Position numbers and translations under genes: made by a program. A DNA stretch of 64,000 nucleotides from Locusta migratoria (lineage: Eukaryota; Arthropoda; Insecta; Orthoptera; Acrididae): positions 757,221,006 to 757,285,005 of the forward strand of contig CM048745.1 of the NCBI GenBank assembly GCA_026315105.1, given 5' to 3'. Shown here in pieces: positions 1 to 11,230 of this stretch. The number at the start of each line of letters is the position of its first letter. Within the stretch, counting starts at the first letter, position 1. Under the pieces are notes generated by a model. It was not told the DNA's origin, made no database searches, and saw only the letters and a list, made by a program, of their open reading frames with translations.

Positions 1-1890
1 CCATTAACCTCATGACCCCGCCGACACCCCGCACTCCCACCTTCTACCTACTTCCCAAGATTCACAAACCCAATCATCCCGGCCGTCCCATTGTGGCCGG
101 TTACCAAGCCCCTACAGAACGAATCTCTGCCTACATAGACCAACACCTTCAACCCATCATGTGCAGTCTCCCATCCTTCATCAAAGACACCAACCACTTC
201 GTCGATCGCCTGAAATCCTTACCCAGCCTGTTACCTCCAGAAACCATCCTTGTAACCATTGATGCCACTTCCTTATACACAAATATCCCACATGCCCAGG
301 GCCTCGCTGCGATGGAGTATTTCCTTTCACTCCGACCACCCACTTCTCTACCTAAAACCTCTTTCCTTAATACCCTAGCCAGCTTCATCCTATCCCACAA
401 CTTCTTCACTTTTGAGGGCCAGACATACCAACAACTAAAGGGAACAGCCATGGGAACCAGGATGGCCCCCTCGTATGCTTAGAGGAAGCCTTCCTGGATA
501 CCCAAGCCTGTCAACACAAAGTTTGGTACAGATTCATTGATGGCATCTTCATGATCTGAACACACAGTGAAGAACTACTCCAGAATTTCCTCTTTGACCT
601 CAACTCCTTTGGTCCCATCAAATTCACCTGGTCCTATTCCAAATCCCATGCCACTTTCCTCGATGTCGACCTCCATCTGTCCAACGGCCAACTTCACACA
701 TCTGTACACATCAAACCTACCAATAAACAACAGTACATACATTATGACAGCTGCCATCCATTCCACATCAAACGTTCCCTTCCCTACAGATTAAGTCTTC
801 GTGGCAAACGAGTCTGCTCCAGTCCCGAAGCTCTGAACCAGTACACCAACAACCTAATAACAGCTTTCATACCCCGCAGCTATCCTCCTAATCTGGTAGA
901 GAAGCAAATGGCCAGAGCCACTTCCTCATCCCCCCAAATTCAGAACCTTCAACAGAAGAATCCCAGACGTTCCCCTCTTGTCACCAGATACTTTCCGGGA
1001 CTGGAGCGGACTCTGAATGTGGCTCTCCAGCAAGGATACAACTTCCTTAAATCCTGCCCCGAAATGAGATCCGTCCTTCATGACATCCTTCCCACTCCAC
1101 CGAGAGTGTCTTTCCACCACCCACCTAACCTCCGTAACCTCCTAGTCCATCCCTATGAAATCCCCAAACCACCTTCCCTACCTTCTGGCTTCTACCCTTG
1201 TAACTGCCCCCGTTGTAAAACCTGCCCTATGCACCCTTCCACCACCACTTACTCCAGTCCCGTAACCCGGAAGGTGTACACGATCAAAGGCAGAGCCACT
1301 TGCGATAGTACCCACGTGATCTACCAACTGACATGCCTGCACTGTGAAGCGTTCTATGTGAGAATGACCAGCAACAAACTGTCCATTCACATGAATGGAC
1401 ACAGGCAGACAGTGTTTGTTGGTAACGAGGATCACCCTGTAGCTAAACACGCCTTGGTGCACGGCCAACACATCTTTGCACAGTGCTACACCGTCCGGGT
1501 TATCTGGATACTTCCCACCGACACCAATCCTTCAGAACTCCGGAGATGGGAACTGGCCCTTCAGCATAATCTCTCTTCCTGTTGCCCACCTGGTCTTAAC
1601 CTCCGCTAAATTTGAATTCCCGCCCACCATCTTTAACATCGTAACACCTTTGCCTCAGTTCTCTGGACAGAGCCTCTGCCTCTAGTGGCATCTCTGTCTA
1701 ACTTCTTAACGTCTTTGGTTTCTATAGTATGTCTGCCTAGGTGTGTTTGCGTCTGTGTAAATGTATGGGTGTGTTTTTATTTGTTCACCTTCCTTTCCTT
1801 CCCTGAAGGTAAGTCTTTCCTCTCCCCAGATTGGAATGGCTCCTTACCCCCTTCCTTAAAACCCTCATCATTTCCTTTTCCCTCTCCTTC
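1..1890 (+). mobile_element. Penelope-like element, 3' part (RT plus GIY-YIG-type endonuclease), decayed
   Basis: Two frames carry the Penelope-like reverse transcriptase and endonuclease. 12-482 has FYLLPKIHK, IDATSLYTNIP and QLKGTAMGTRMAPSYA, the hallmark Penelope RT blocks. After a 19-base deletion at about 479, relative to the inverted copy downstream, the frame shifts. 908-1609 carries the linker, a Cys-rich CNCPRCKTC motif and a GIY-YIG-like domain (THVIYQLTCLHCEAFYVRMT); the usual YVG reads YVR, so the nuclease may be impaired. A stop also lies in FIDGIFMI*. The start is cut by the window edge, and 1610-1890 is 3' untranslated. Confidence 0.9.
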
Positions 1891-3208
1891 CCTGAATTTG
1901 GGGCGATGAGGAAGTGGCTCTGGCAATTTGCTTCTCTACCAGATTAGGAGGATAGTTGCGGGGTGTGAAAGCTGTTATTAGGTTGTTGGTGTACTGGTTC
2001 AGAGCTTCGGGACTGTTGTTTATTGGTAGGTTTGATGTGTACGGATGTGTGAACTTGGCCGTTGGACAGATGGAGGTCGACATCGAGGAAAGTGGCATAG
2101 GATTTGGAATAGGACCAGGTGAATTTGATGGGACCAAAGGAGTTGAGGTTGAAGAGAAAATTCTGGAGTTCTTCTTCACTGTGAGTCCAGATCATGAAGA
2201 TGTCATAAATGAATTTGTACCAAACTTTGGGTTGACAGGCTTGGGTATCCAAGAAGGCTTCCTCTAGGCATTCCATGAATAAGTTTGCATACGAGGGGGC
2301 CATCCTGGTTCCCATGGCTGTTCCCTTTAGTTGTTGGTATGTCTGGCCCTCAAAAGTGAAGAAGTTGTGGGTTATGATGAAGCTGGCTAGGGTATTAAGG
2401 AAAGAGGTTTTAGGTAGAGAAGTGGGTGGTCGGAGTGAAAGGAAATACTCCATCACAGCGAGGCCCTGGGCATGTGGGATATTTGTGTATAAGGAAGTGG
2501 CATCAATGGTTACAAGGATGGTTTATGGAGGTAACAGGCTGGGTAAGGATTTCAGGCGATCGACGAAGTGGTTGGTGTCTTTGATGAAGGATGGGAGACT
2601 GCACATGATGGGTTGAAGGTGTTGGTCTATGTAGGCAGAGATTCGTTCTGTAGGGGCTTGGTAACCGGCCACAATGGGACGGCCAGGATGATTGGGTTTG
2701 TGAATCTTGGGAAGTAGGTAGAAGGTGGGAGTGCGGGGTGTCGGCGGTGTCATGAGGTTAATGGAGTTAGGTGAAAGGTTTTGTAGGGGGCCTAAGGTTT
2801 TGAGGATTCCTTGAAGCTCTGCCTGGAAATTAGGGATGGGATTGCCATGAAAGACTTTATATGTGCCACTATCTGATAGCTGACATAGTCCCTCAGCCAC
2901 ATACTCCCGCCGATCAAGTACCACGGTCGTGGATCCCTTGTCGGCTGGGAGAATGACAATGGAATGGTCAGCCTTCAGATCACGGATAGCTTGGGATTCA
3001 GCTGTGGTAATGTTGGGAGTAGGATTAAGGTTTCTCAGGAAAGACTGTGAGGCAAGGTTGGATGTAAGGAATTCCTGGAAGGTTTGAAGAGGGTGATTTT
3101 GAGGAAGAGCAGGTGGGTCTCGCTGTGACGGAGGACAGAACTGTTCTAGGCAGGGTTCAATTTGAATGATGTCTTGGGGAGCTGGATCATTAGGAGTAGG
3201 ATTATTTT
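1890..3208 (-). mobile_element. Penelope-like element, 5' part, inverted relative to the first copy
   Basis: Reading the minus strand, 2924-2523 and 2456-1944 encode ADKGSTTVVLDR, FYLLPKIHK, TAMGTRMAPSYANLFM and the YDIFMIW region of a Penelope-like reverse transcriptase. The copy is very similar to the plus-strand copy at 1-940. It ends abruptly at about 1890, in the middle of the linker and without the endonuclease, where it abuts the 3' end of the plus copy. It lacks 89 bases present in the plus copy (734-822), a deletion bounded by CAG on both sides. The two copies form long inverted arms separated by about 950 bases. Confidence 0.88.
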
Positions 3209-3752
3209 TCTTCGTGGCAAAGTGGTATCTCCAGCAAAGACTATATATATCACGAGCATAATTTTTGCTTTTAAAGTATTATGATGCAATGTAACTAGAT
3301 TAACGGAACAGAGGCTGAAAAAAGAACTTCAATATAATTTAATGACTAATAATATACAAACATCATAAGAGAAAAATATAAGAGTGAGGCAACCACTGAC
3401 TATACGTTAAAATAGGCTGTTTTTCTAAAGTAAAATATAGTGTGAGTTGTTGCTATTCTGAATTATTATAACATTAAAATAGCATTTTCATTCATTGTTA
3501 TTACAAAACATGTTTTTTCTGAAATTAATGCTTAAAAATCATTAAATTTTAGATTAGTTCAGGTGATTCAAAATGCTCTTGTCATTGGCTTAAGCTCGGG
3601 TGATATTACATCTTCACAAAACCCAATTAAAGTGCAGATTAAATAATGATCAAAGAACCCTCTGAAAAATGTATCCTCCAACTGACATTCTTATATGTTA
3701 CTATATAGTCAATTTGATTAATGATGGAAATTCTCCAAAGAGATGGTAAATT
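3209..3752. other. AT-rich intronic or intergenic DNA, nothing recognised
   Basis: No reading frame, RNA or known repeat is recognised. A 14-base string TACTATATAGTCAA occurs at about 3708 and again at about 4168, just right of the palindrome, and may reflect a duplication connected with its insertion. Confidence 0.5.
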
Positions 3753-4168
3753 ATTTTTCAAAAGAGATAGATTGGCTGGCCAGTACTCACCTTTTTGCTG
3801 TACTGCCAATAGTCACACAAAGAAAGGAAAAAGGACAAAAATAAAACAAGCTTTCTGAACTGTGTTCCTTCTTCAGGTAAGAGAGAATGGAAGAAAAAAG
3901 GAATGGGAAAAGAAGGGGACGGTAATTGATGACCTAAGTCATGAAGATGGTGTTGGAAGATCCTCCAACATCATCCTCATAACCTAGGTCATCAATTACC
4001 TGTCCCTTTCTTTCCCATTCCTTTTTTCTTCCCTTCTCTTTTACCTGAAGAAGGAACACAGTTCTGAAAGCTTGTTTTATTTTCGTCCTTTTTTCTTTCT
4101 TTGTGTGACTATTGACAGTACAGCAAAAAGGTAAGTTCTGGACAGCCACTCTTTCTCTTTTGAAAAAT
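3753..4168. mobile_element. 416-bp near-perfect palindrome (foldback element or MITE)
   Basis: The left arm starting ATTTTTCAAAAGAGA is the reverse complement of the right arm ending TCTCTTTTGAAAAAT. The centre of symmetry falls between 3960 and 3961 in TGTTGGAAGATCCTCCAACA. Both arms are 208 bases, so no net insertion or deletion has accumulated, with only scattered substitutions. No coding capacity exists; the 92-codon minus frame across it is chance. Such a structure fits a foldback or MITE-type DNA transposon. Confidence 0.85.
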
Positions 4169-5100
4169 ACTATATAGTCAATGACAGATCTGATTCCCCT
4201 GCCTTCCCACATAAATTGATGAATGTTAATGCTAAAAAAAAAGAGTTTGTCATAGCTAAGCCCATACTGGCAGAGAAATTCAAGAGCTGTTTTCCATTCC
4301 TATTGGCTTTTATATCCTCTCCAAACTTACCCATAAATGTTAATACCCTTTTAATCAATTTCCTATCTTGGCATTGAAGTCACCAAAGACAAAACATTGT
4401 CCTTGTCCTTTAGTATAATATCTAAATCATTGAGTGCATTGTAAAATATGCCCATCTCATCTTGATCTGTCCCTTCAAAGGGCGAATAAACTGACAATTC
4501 TGATTTTGTTGCTGGTGACTGGCAAATCTATCCACATCATTTATTCATTTACATACCTTACTGCAATTACGCTGGTTTTGATAGTTTTCCTTACGTAAAA
4601 TCCTACAACCTACTTTGCTGCTCCTGCTTTGATTCATGACAGGTAGACCTTAGATTCTCCCACTTTGCCTTCTTTCTCTCCTCTTGCCTGAACATGACTA
4701 ACAGCTAAAACATCTAACCCCAACTTACTTGCAGACTCTGCCAGCTCTACCTTCTTCCTAGTGTAGCTCCCATTGATATTAATGGTGCCTCATCTCATTC
4801 CAGATCATTTGCCAAGTTCTATATGAGGAGTCCCTGTTCCATCAATTAAAGGTGGGACTCCATCACCTCTGATTTTTGAAATACATATTGAAGTACCTGA
4901 GAAGCAGGTTGCTAGCCTTATTTGCCCATGGTCCCACTGGGTTTCATCCCTAATGGTTGAGGGGTTAACCAGTGGATTTGGTAGTCTTTACCATCTTAGC
5001 ACAAAGGAGGCCATGCCTCAGATTATGCCCGAGATGCCCAACATTATTCCAAAGTAAGTGGTATCCGGACTGTCAGGACCACTTACTCGGCACTCATACG
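4169..5100 (-). mobile_element. RTE-type LINE fragment (5' region and endonuclease)
   Basis: On the minus strand the sequence reads, with stops and frameshifts, LDVLAVSHVQARGE.. and QCFVFGDFNAKIGN (about 4380), the GDFNAKIG motif of the apurinic-type endonuclease of non-LTR retrotransposons, followed by the broken frame 4358-4170. 4780-5100 appears to be the non-coding 5' part. The reverse transcriptase is absent; the palindrome interrupts or ends the copy at 4168. Confidence 0.65.
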
Positions 5101-6047
5101 TTTCCCATCGTTCATGAACTAGGACTTTCAATAAGAATTACACTGTGTGCACTGACAGAGCACAATATTTCTATAAACAAATCACCCAGTCCCATCCTCT
5201 GACTGACAAAAAAAAAAAAAAAGGCCTACTTCCACAAAAGCCAGGTGACATCTGTTGTTGCCTAGTACCACCAAAAGAATCAAATGTTACAATATGTTAT
5301 TCCATCAAGACAAATTTCTCAAGCCTAGTCCTGAAATCAATCATCAGTCCCATTTACACCAGGCAAATAACTGATAAATTGTGGAACACCATATGCAGTA
5401 CAGTATCAGCTGAGATGTGATTAATGCACAGTGCTTTATTTTTCATTTTTAACAATGGAGGAATGATTACCACTAAAAACATGGACACCAAGGATCTATA
5501 TGTGACACTGAACTTCCAATTAATGAGCATGCTCTACAGCAACACTCAAGAAAACTGAGCACCTGCTCTCTCACACAGGGTATTTGGATTCTCTGAGACA
5601 GTATGTTTCCCAGAACTTCAGAGATAAAAAGTTATTCTCCAACATATTCTGATATCCTGTCAGCCTCCAAGACTTAACCACTACTTACAACCCTTCCCCT
5701 CTTCCACAATATTAGAATTCCTTTGTAGACACAATTTCTCTCTCACTGATTTCCTCTTTCCATATATTTCATAATTGAATTATATGTCCCACTTTGCATT
5801 TCTCTTCTGATTTACACCCATCTTTACCTCTCACTCTGTCCATAATATGATATTTGAACTCAAGTTGACATAGCACTTGCCAATTCTAAATCTCATGTTT
5901 CAGTCAGTGTATTCTTTCGAACATTACCTCTGTTTTCTCTGCAAGGAAAAATACCATGTTTCTACAACTATGATTAGCATTTTATACTCAATGTTTTCTA
6001 TGATCATCACTAGAAATTTTAGCCAATGCAGAGTCCACAATATGAGC
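5101..6047. other. No recognised gene; short poly-A tract
   Basis: The stretch contains a 15-base A run at about 5209-5223 and short chance frames, with nothing that resembles a known exon, RNA or element. It is presumably intron 7 of Atg7. Confidence 0.4.
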
Positions 6048-6650
6048 ATAGATAACTATTCACCACAAAGATGATTACTGAGCTGCAGACAGACACACAG
6101 AAAAGATAATTACATTCACACAACTTACACTTTTTGCAATAGTCTTCATAAGCAAAGGGGCATACATACATCAAATGATCACTATGGCACTGCTCAATGC
6201 ACACATAACTGCCATATCCAGCTGCTACGGCCTAAACTGTAACTTAACAGTGAATGGTGAAGGGCGGAGGGTGGGGGGGAGGCAGACAAGAGTGTTCTGC
6301 ACTGACTGGCAGAATTGACATGTGGGAATGTGAGATGCAGCTTGGGATGCAGTAAAGGGAGGGGGTGAAGGAGTGGGGATGAAAAGGGAGGTGCAGGGGG
6401 GAAAGTGCAAAACATTCAATCCCCACCCTTGCCCTGGAGCCCCCTCCCATCCTCTGCTTCCCTTCCATTCTCATTCACTGTTAAGTTACGAGTTGGGCCG
6501 CAATGGTGTTTATGTGAGCATTAGTTGTTCCTAACTGATTGGGTGAATGTATGTATGCTGTTTCTGATGAAAGCAGTGGCTGAAAACTGAAGTTGTGTGA
6601 ATGTGATTGTTTGCAGCGCAACAATCATTTCTATGGTGAGTTGCTATCAG
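6048..6650. mobile_element. Inverted-repeat element (non-coding), copy 1
   Basis: The left end (ACTATTCACCACAAAGATGA, then GAGCTGCAGACAGACA and ACATTCACACAACTT) is mirrored by the right end, which in reverse complement reads GCAACTCACCATAGAAATGA, TTGCGCTGCAAACAATCA and ACATTCACACAACTT. The middle is G-rich on the plus strand and carries no domain. A related left end occurs at 26840-26960. I have seen similar repeats in orthopteran sequence but cannot name the family. Confidence 0.55.
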
Positions 6651-6752
6651 CCTTATTTTTGACAGTCCAACCTGGACTTTACACTTACAGTTGTAATTAA
6701 AAAGCTTCATCAAATGTAGTTTTTGACTTAATTCTTCATTTTAGTTACTTAC

Positions 6753-6911
6753 AACTCCAGGGAAAATAATTTTCATGAATTCAGCTGCTGCAACGGCCTT
6801 AGGACGGCCTCCATTAAGGCAGTCTTTATATGTGTACAGTGACTGCCTAACTGGGTTTGAAAAAGAAACAGTGCCACTGTCTACGAATGTTATGGTTTGT
6901 ACACCCCATGC
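6753..6911 (-). CDS. Atg7: Atg7 coding exon 7 (residues 381-433; adenylation domain)
   Basis: This 53-codon exon is too short for the open-reading-frame calls but is clear by homology: AWGVQTITFVDSGTVSFSNP, VRQSLY, then KDCLNGGRPKAVAAA and ending FPGV. In E1 enzymes the Asp after ITFV, the Arg of the NPVRQ motif and the Lys of GG(K/R)PKA contact ATP and magnesium; all are present (Asp about 391, Arg about 402, Lys about 418). Splice sites are TTTCTTTACAG and GTAAGT, phase 0 at the 5' side. It is the last exon I can find: the segment with the catalytic cysteine (near residue 570 in human) must lie past position 1, unless a short exon below 6753 was missed. Confidence 0.93.
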
Positions 6912-7374
6912 CTGTAAAGAAATTAAAATTTAAAAAACAACTTAAAAGTCAAACATTACCAACATTAACAATGTAATTCTAGGTGTTCAGCTGTGTTCAT
7001 ATTTCCATTTTAGAACAATATTTTGAGAACCAATCCAATCGTCTTCTTCAGGTATTCTCCAGTAACTTGATGTCACCACTATAACTAGACTTTTAGAGAT
7101 CAGACAGTGACCACACATAACAGCGTGACTCACACCACATGAAGAAGATGACCAGGCCAGTTGTCACAATACTGTGCAAAAATGAAAATAAAATCTTGAC
7201 TAAACACCTAGAAGTATACCATTAATAAAAGACACAGAGAAAACTTCAAGGATTCCAATACTCATATTCTCAGTTAGCCTATAACATAGATTCATCAAGT
7301 ATTATTTATAAAATAATGTCATGCAGAAGCTCTTTATAGACAATTTGATAAATAAACAACACTTCATATAATGA

Positions 7375-7494
7375 TATAGTGAGGACAGTTTACAACTCAC
7401 CGCAAAGACGTGGCGACGAGCTGCGACAGGCATATGTGCCTGTCGAAGCTCGTCGCCACGCCTTTGCGGTGAGTTGTAATCTGTCCTCACTATA
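7375..7494. mobile_element. 120-bp perfect-type hairpin (foldback element, short form)
   Basis: TATAGTGAGGACAG at 7375 pairs with CTGTCCTCACTATA at 7481-7494, and the roughly 58-base arms between them are almost perfectly complementary around CATATG at 7431. The right flank ATTATTAATTCCAACCTGGA follows directly. The same arms and the same right flank recur at 42784-42990 with a longer loop, so this is a dispersed family. A LINE-like coding origin is not visible. Confidence 0.8.
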
Positions 7495-8629
7495 TTATTA
7501 ATTCCAACCTGGACTTTCCATTATTATACTTCATATAATGAAAATTATATACTTACAACCTGAGAAATTTACAGTATTTTGAAACATTGGAGGACTATGC
7601 AGCTTTTACAATAATTAACTGAGAGATTTTTTAACTTGCAAATTACAATTAACAACAGACGACAAATTATTTGCATGACAGGAAATTAAGGAGGGCTATT
7701 CAATACTAAACAAGAACAATAAAAATAATATTTTAAAGTATGGCTACAAAGCACCATTTTCATTATTACAAAGTGTTTTTGAATACTATTAGGATCATAT
7801 GTAAACAGAGAAAATAAGATATTACTGCCCATCCACAAATAAATACTGAAGCACAACAAAGTTTGCTTGAGACCTGCAGAATCTTTTACATGGTATGGGT
7901 GTGGAGCACTGTTATTACGATGAATGAAAATTGCCAGAAATAACAGCAACCAATTGCCTTTTGTAGTTCAACTTTTAGTGACAATGATCAGTTTAAAATT
8001 GCCAATTAATTCATTATCAGCATGTCTGGAAAATTGTGGGGATTGTCTATGGTTGCTAGTAACCTTTGGTGTTTTCATATTGTGGTCTGTGGTTTTCAGT
8101 AACACACTTCACTGGCACTAAACTATGTGAGCAGCAAGAGAAGACTGACAGATAGTAGCAACTATCTACTACTTCCACAATATTTCAGACATGCTTTAGA
8201 GCATATATACTATTTAAGGATGACTTACTTGGCAATTTAAAACCAGTTATGGTCAATAAAATTAGAAGAACCACAAAAGGTACCATGAAGCTTTTATTTT
8301 TGGAAATCTTCAGACACCCAAGTATTTTAATCAATGAGTTTAAGGAAATGAAATAGTGTTTCTATTAAATTCTAAATTTTGTTTCTCTCTCTAAAACTAT
8401 GGAAAGCACATCTGAAAGTCTGATAATGATTAATGTTGTGGTTATAGATGACTGAAATATGGTATGTTGATAAACTGCATGCATCTATATGCATTAGATT
8501 CTGAAAGAACCGACTCCATTTGTTAACATGAACAGCCATAAATTTACAAAATAGAAATATTCAAAGATCCTGACTGTTTCAGGGCACTGAAATACATTCA
8601 ATGGGGAAATTTAAAATTTGTGTTGAACG
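7495..8629. other. AT-rich intron 6 of Atg7, nothing recognised
   Basis: Only short chance frames are present. No conserved motif or RNA could be identified. Confidence 0.4.
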
Positions 8630-8705
8630 GGGGTTCTAACCCAGATTTCCTGCTTCTGGTCATTGGTCACCTTAACCAATTAGGCTATGCAAACATGCTT
8701 CCTGT
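8630..8705 (-). repeat. tRNA-derived SINE head, degenerate
   Basis: In reverse complement the block reads GCATAGCCTAATTGGTTAAGG, a polymerase III A-box-like string, followed about 30 bases later by GGGTTAGAACCCCC, a B-box-like string. A related block, CTTAACCAATTTGGCTAT, occurs at 26400-26430. No cloverleaf good enough for a functional tRNA is seen. Confidence 0.5.
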
Positions 8706-9429
8706 CCTCCCCAAATTGCCAGCTTATTACACATAAAAATTGTAGTGTCCTCTGCCCATTATTTCCTTTTTCTCTTACTCAATTTCATATCTGCTTTAGG
8801 AAATAAATACTATTGTGTGTGATCACTGGTCTTGCTGTTCACTGAGTACACAAGTGATGGGAAAGTACTGCAACAAGAATTATTTGTCAGCTGCTGGGGT
8901 CAAAGTAGTGCATTTGTCTCCACTCAGTCTTTATAGAAAGGGATTCCTGCCTCACTCACTGTATTCAAATTGGTAGTGATGTGCCTCTCAGCAGACTGTC
9001 AGCTCTCCTTTATGGATCTGGAAAGGTTATGCAAGTCATTTCTTCAAACAATTTTGTTCATTTTTAATATGTTTTTGCATACAGAAATAACAGTTTTCAC
9101 AATAGCAAAGATCTGTCTTAAGCACAGCTGAGGTCTGGAAGCAGAATTCTTCTGTAATCTCCTAAATGGTAAGAACAAAGAACCTTACATAATCCCATGT
9201 TCAAAACACTAAACATATGTTGTGCCATCAACTCCTGGCAGACAATGCAATCAGCCAAAGGTTGTGTGAGGTCACTGTTGATGCAATTTTGAAGCGTGCA
9301 CTCAGTAATTCTGCCATAACATTCTGCAGTTCAATATCCTGCATTTAGCAGCACATGAGACTGCTGGATGCTGTGGCCTCAAGCAGCACTTCAGCAGCTA
9401 ACTACATGATGGAAATGTAGCTGGATGGA

Positions 9430-11230
9430 TGGATAGAATGATGTGGGCGCAGGACAGCTAGGTCTTTAGCACCCTGCCAAGATAACTAGAACACGAGTGT
9501 GACCTAAGAAAAGAGGTAATGAAGAAAAACAAGCAGCAGTAAGGTACATATCCGAAATTGTCAAGTGGCATGTTGGACGAAGCAATTGTAACAACAAGTA
9601 CGGCATGTCAGCAATGTAAGATGGCCCACTGAAGTACACAGTCATAATTGTACTCTTAAGGCAATTTTAGGGTGTAAGTGACTGTTGACAGATAGAAAGA
9701 GGATGGGCCATCCACTCTTTAAAGCACTAAAACCTCCAGCCTAAAATCTTAAATGAGAGCCCAGAAAGATCACAACATTTTAAAATGGTTGTCACACTCA
9801 ACTCATCATCAGCTAAAACATAGGGCAGAGCACCATCAAGATTCGCTTCTGCCCTCTAAGCAAGATATAAAATACATTCATCTAAAATGTGGCGTACAGT
9901 GATTTGCAAGCCACAGGCATTACGAAACGGGGGGATCCTCTCGACAGAGTAAAAACCGTGCGTCAAAGGGCAGTGTCCGATTCATAGACGTGTCATGTCT
10001 ACCTCATTCTACCTCAATGACTGACAGGAGGTTCATCATGGTCTGACAGTTGGTTTAGCCAACCACAGTTTATTGCCCATCACTGCCTGCCACGATGCAT
10101 CACACAAATGGAGACCTCTGCCGGACTACAGAGAGGATGTCCTGCAGAGGAATGGCTCATTGTATGATATCATGGTCACTGCAGGCCTCCTTGGCAGCCC
10201 AATCATCCATTTCATTGCCACAAATTAGGACATTTCCTAGAACTCAGCAGAATGATATTTGTTTCCCCCGCTGCTGGAGGGAGTACAGTCTGTCATGTAT
10301 GAGCTGTACTATCCTCTCACCTGGGTACAAATTTTGTAAGGATTGCAGTGCAGTGAGAGAGTTGGAGCACAGAAGAAACCAAGTGCCATGATCATGATGC
10401 ATTTGCTCCAATGCCTGCAGGATTGCGTGTAGCTCTGCTGAGAATACAGAATATGCTGTTGGGAGACGAATCCTGATGGTGGTGTTGGGGAACACTACAG
10501 AGCAGACTAGGGAGTCTCCCTGCTTGAACCCATCCTTGTAAACCATGGTAAAATCTTGATGCTTATCTAAAATGTTAAAAAACAGATCGAAATGTAGAAT
10601 CAGAAGTACAGTCCTTCTTAAAATGAGTCAAGTTTAAAAGTAATCTGGGCTTCTAGAGGAGCCAAGGTGGACATTTACTCCAACCTCTATACAAAACATT
10701 AAAACCTGCCACACCCATATCTAAAAAAACAGTCCTTAGCCTGAATCCCAAAAGGTCTCATAGCTCGAAGCTGAATATGAAAAAGCCTTTCCATAGGCGG
10801 CCGAGCAATGGTATTGGAAGCAAGTGTATATAGATTGGACAATTTGATAAATGCCTGGTGCACCATGAGGAGCTGTTGTCATATGTGAAGTAGTGGCTCA
10901 GCAGCCTCGATGCGGAGGCTTGTTATAGGGCTGGTACCAAATGCCCCAGAAGCCAACTGAATTCCTTCATGGTGCACCACGTCCATTATTTTAAGATAGG
11001 AAGGTCTTGCAGGCCCATACACCATGCAACCATTATCAAGCCGGGATCCTAAAAAGGCTCTATAAATCTGGAGCAGACGAGTCCTATCAGCTCCCCATGA
11101 AGTGTGACAAAGACACTTTAAAATACTTAGTGCTTTGAGGCCCATACTATCAGGAGGTTTAAAATTTCTCAAAGGATCAATCTTGGTACCATGAGCAGAT
11201 AGGGAACTAAATGTCCGCCTAGACAGAGCC
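9430..11230 (-). mobile_element. LINE with RNase H domain (I/R1-like group), 3' half, decayed
   Basis: Minus frames 11172-10879 (end of the reverse transcriptase and thumb: LLQIYRAFLGSRLDNGCMVYGPARP) and 10546-10244 (RNase H: KDGFKQGDSLVCSVVF, FSAELHAILQALEQ, CSNSLTALQSL) are consecutive parts of one polyprotein. The Asp, Glu and second Asp/Ser positions of RNase H are partly kept. Further 3' a CGLQITVRHIL stretch at about 9880-9920 fits the usual C-terminal Cys/His segment. A CCAT-type repeat at about 9420-9440 looks like the 3' tail. The 5' half is missing. Confidence 0.8.

Noticed and set aside
6194..6474. Three overlapping Pro-rich minus frames
   Set aside because: They are low-complexity readings of the G-rich core of a repeat in three frames.
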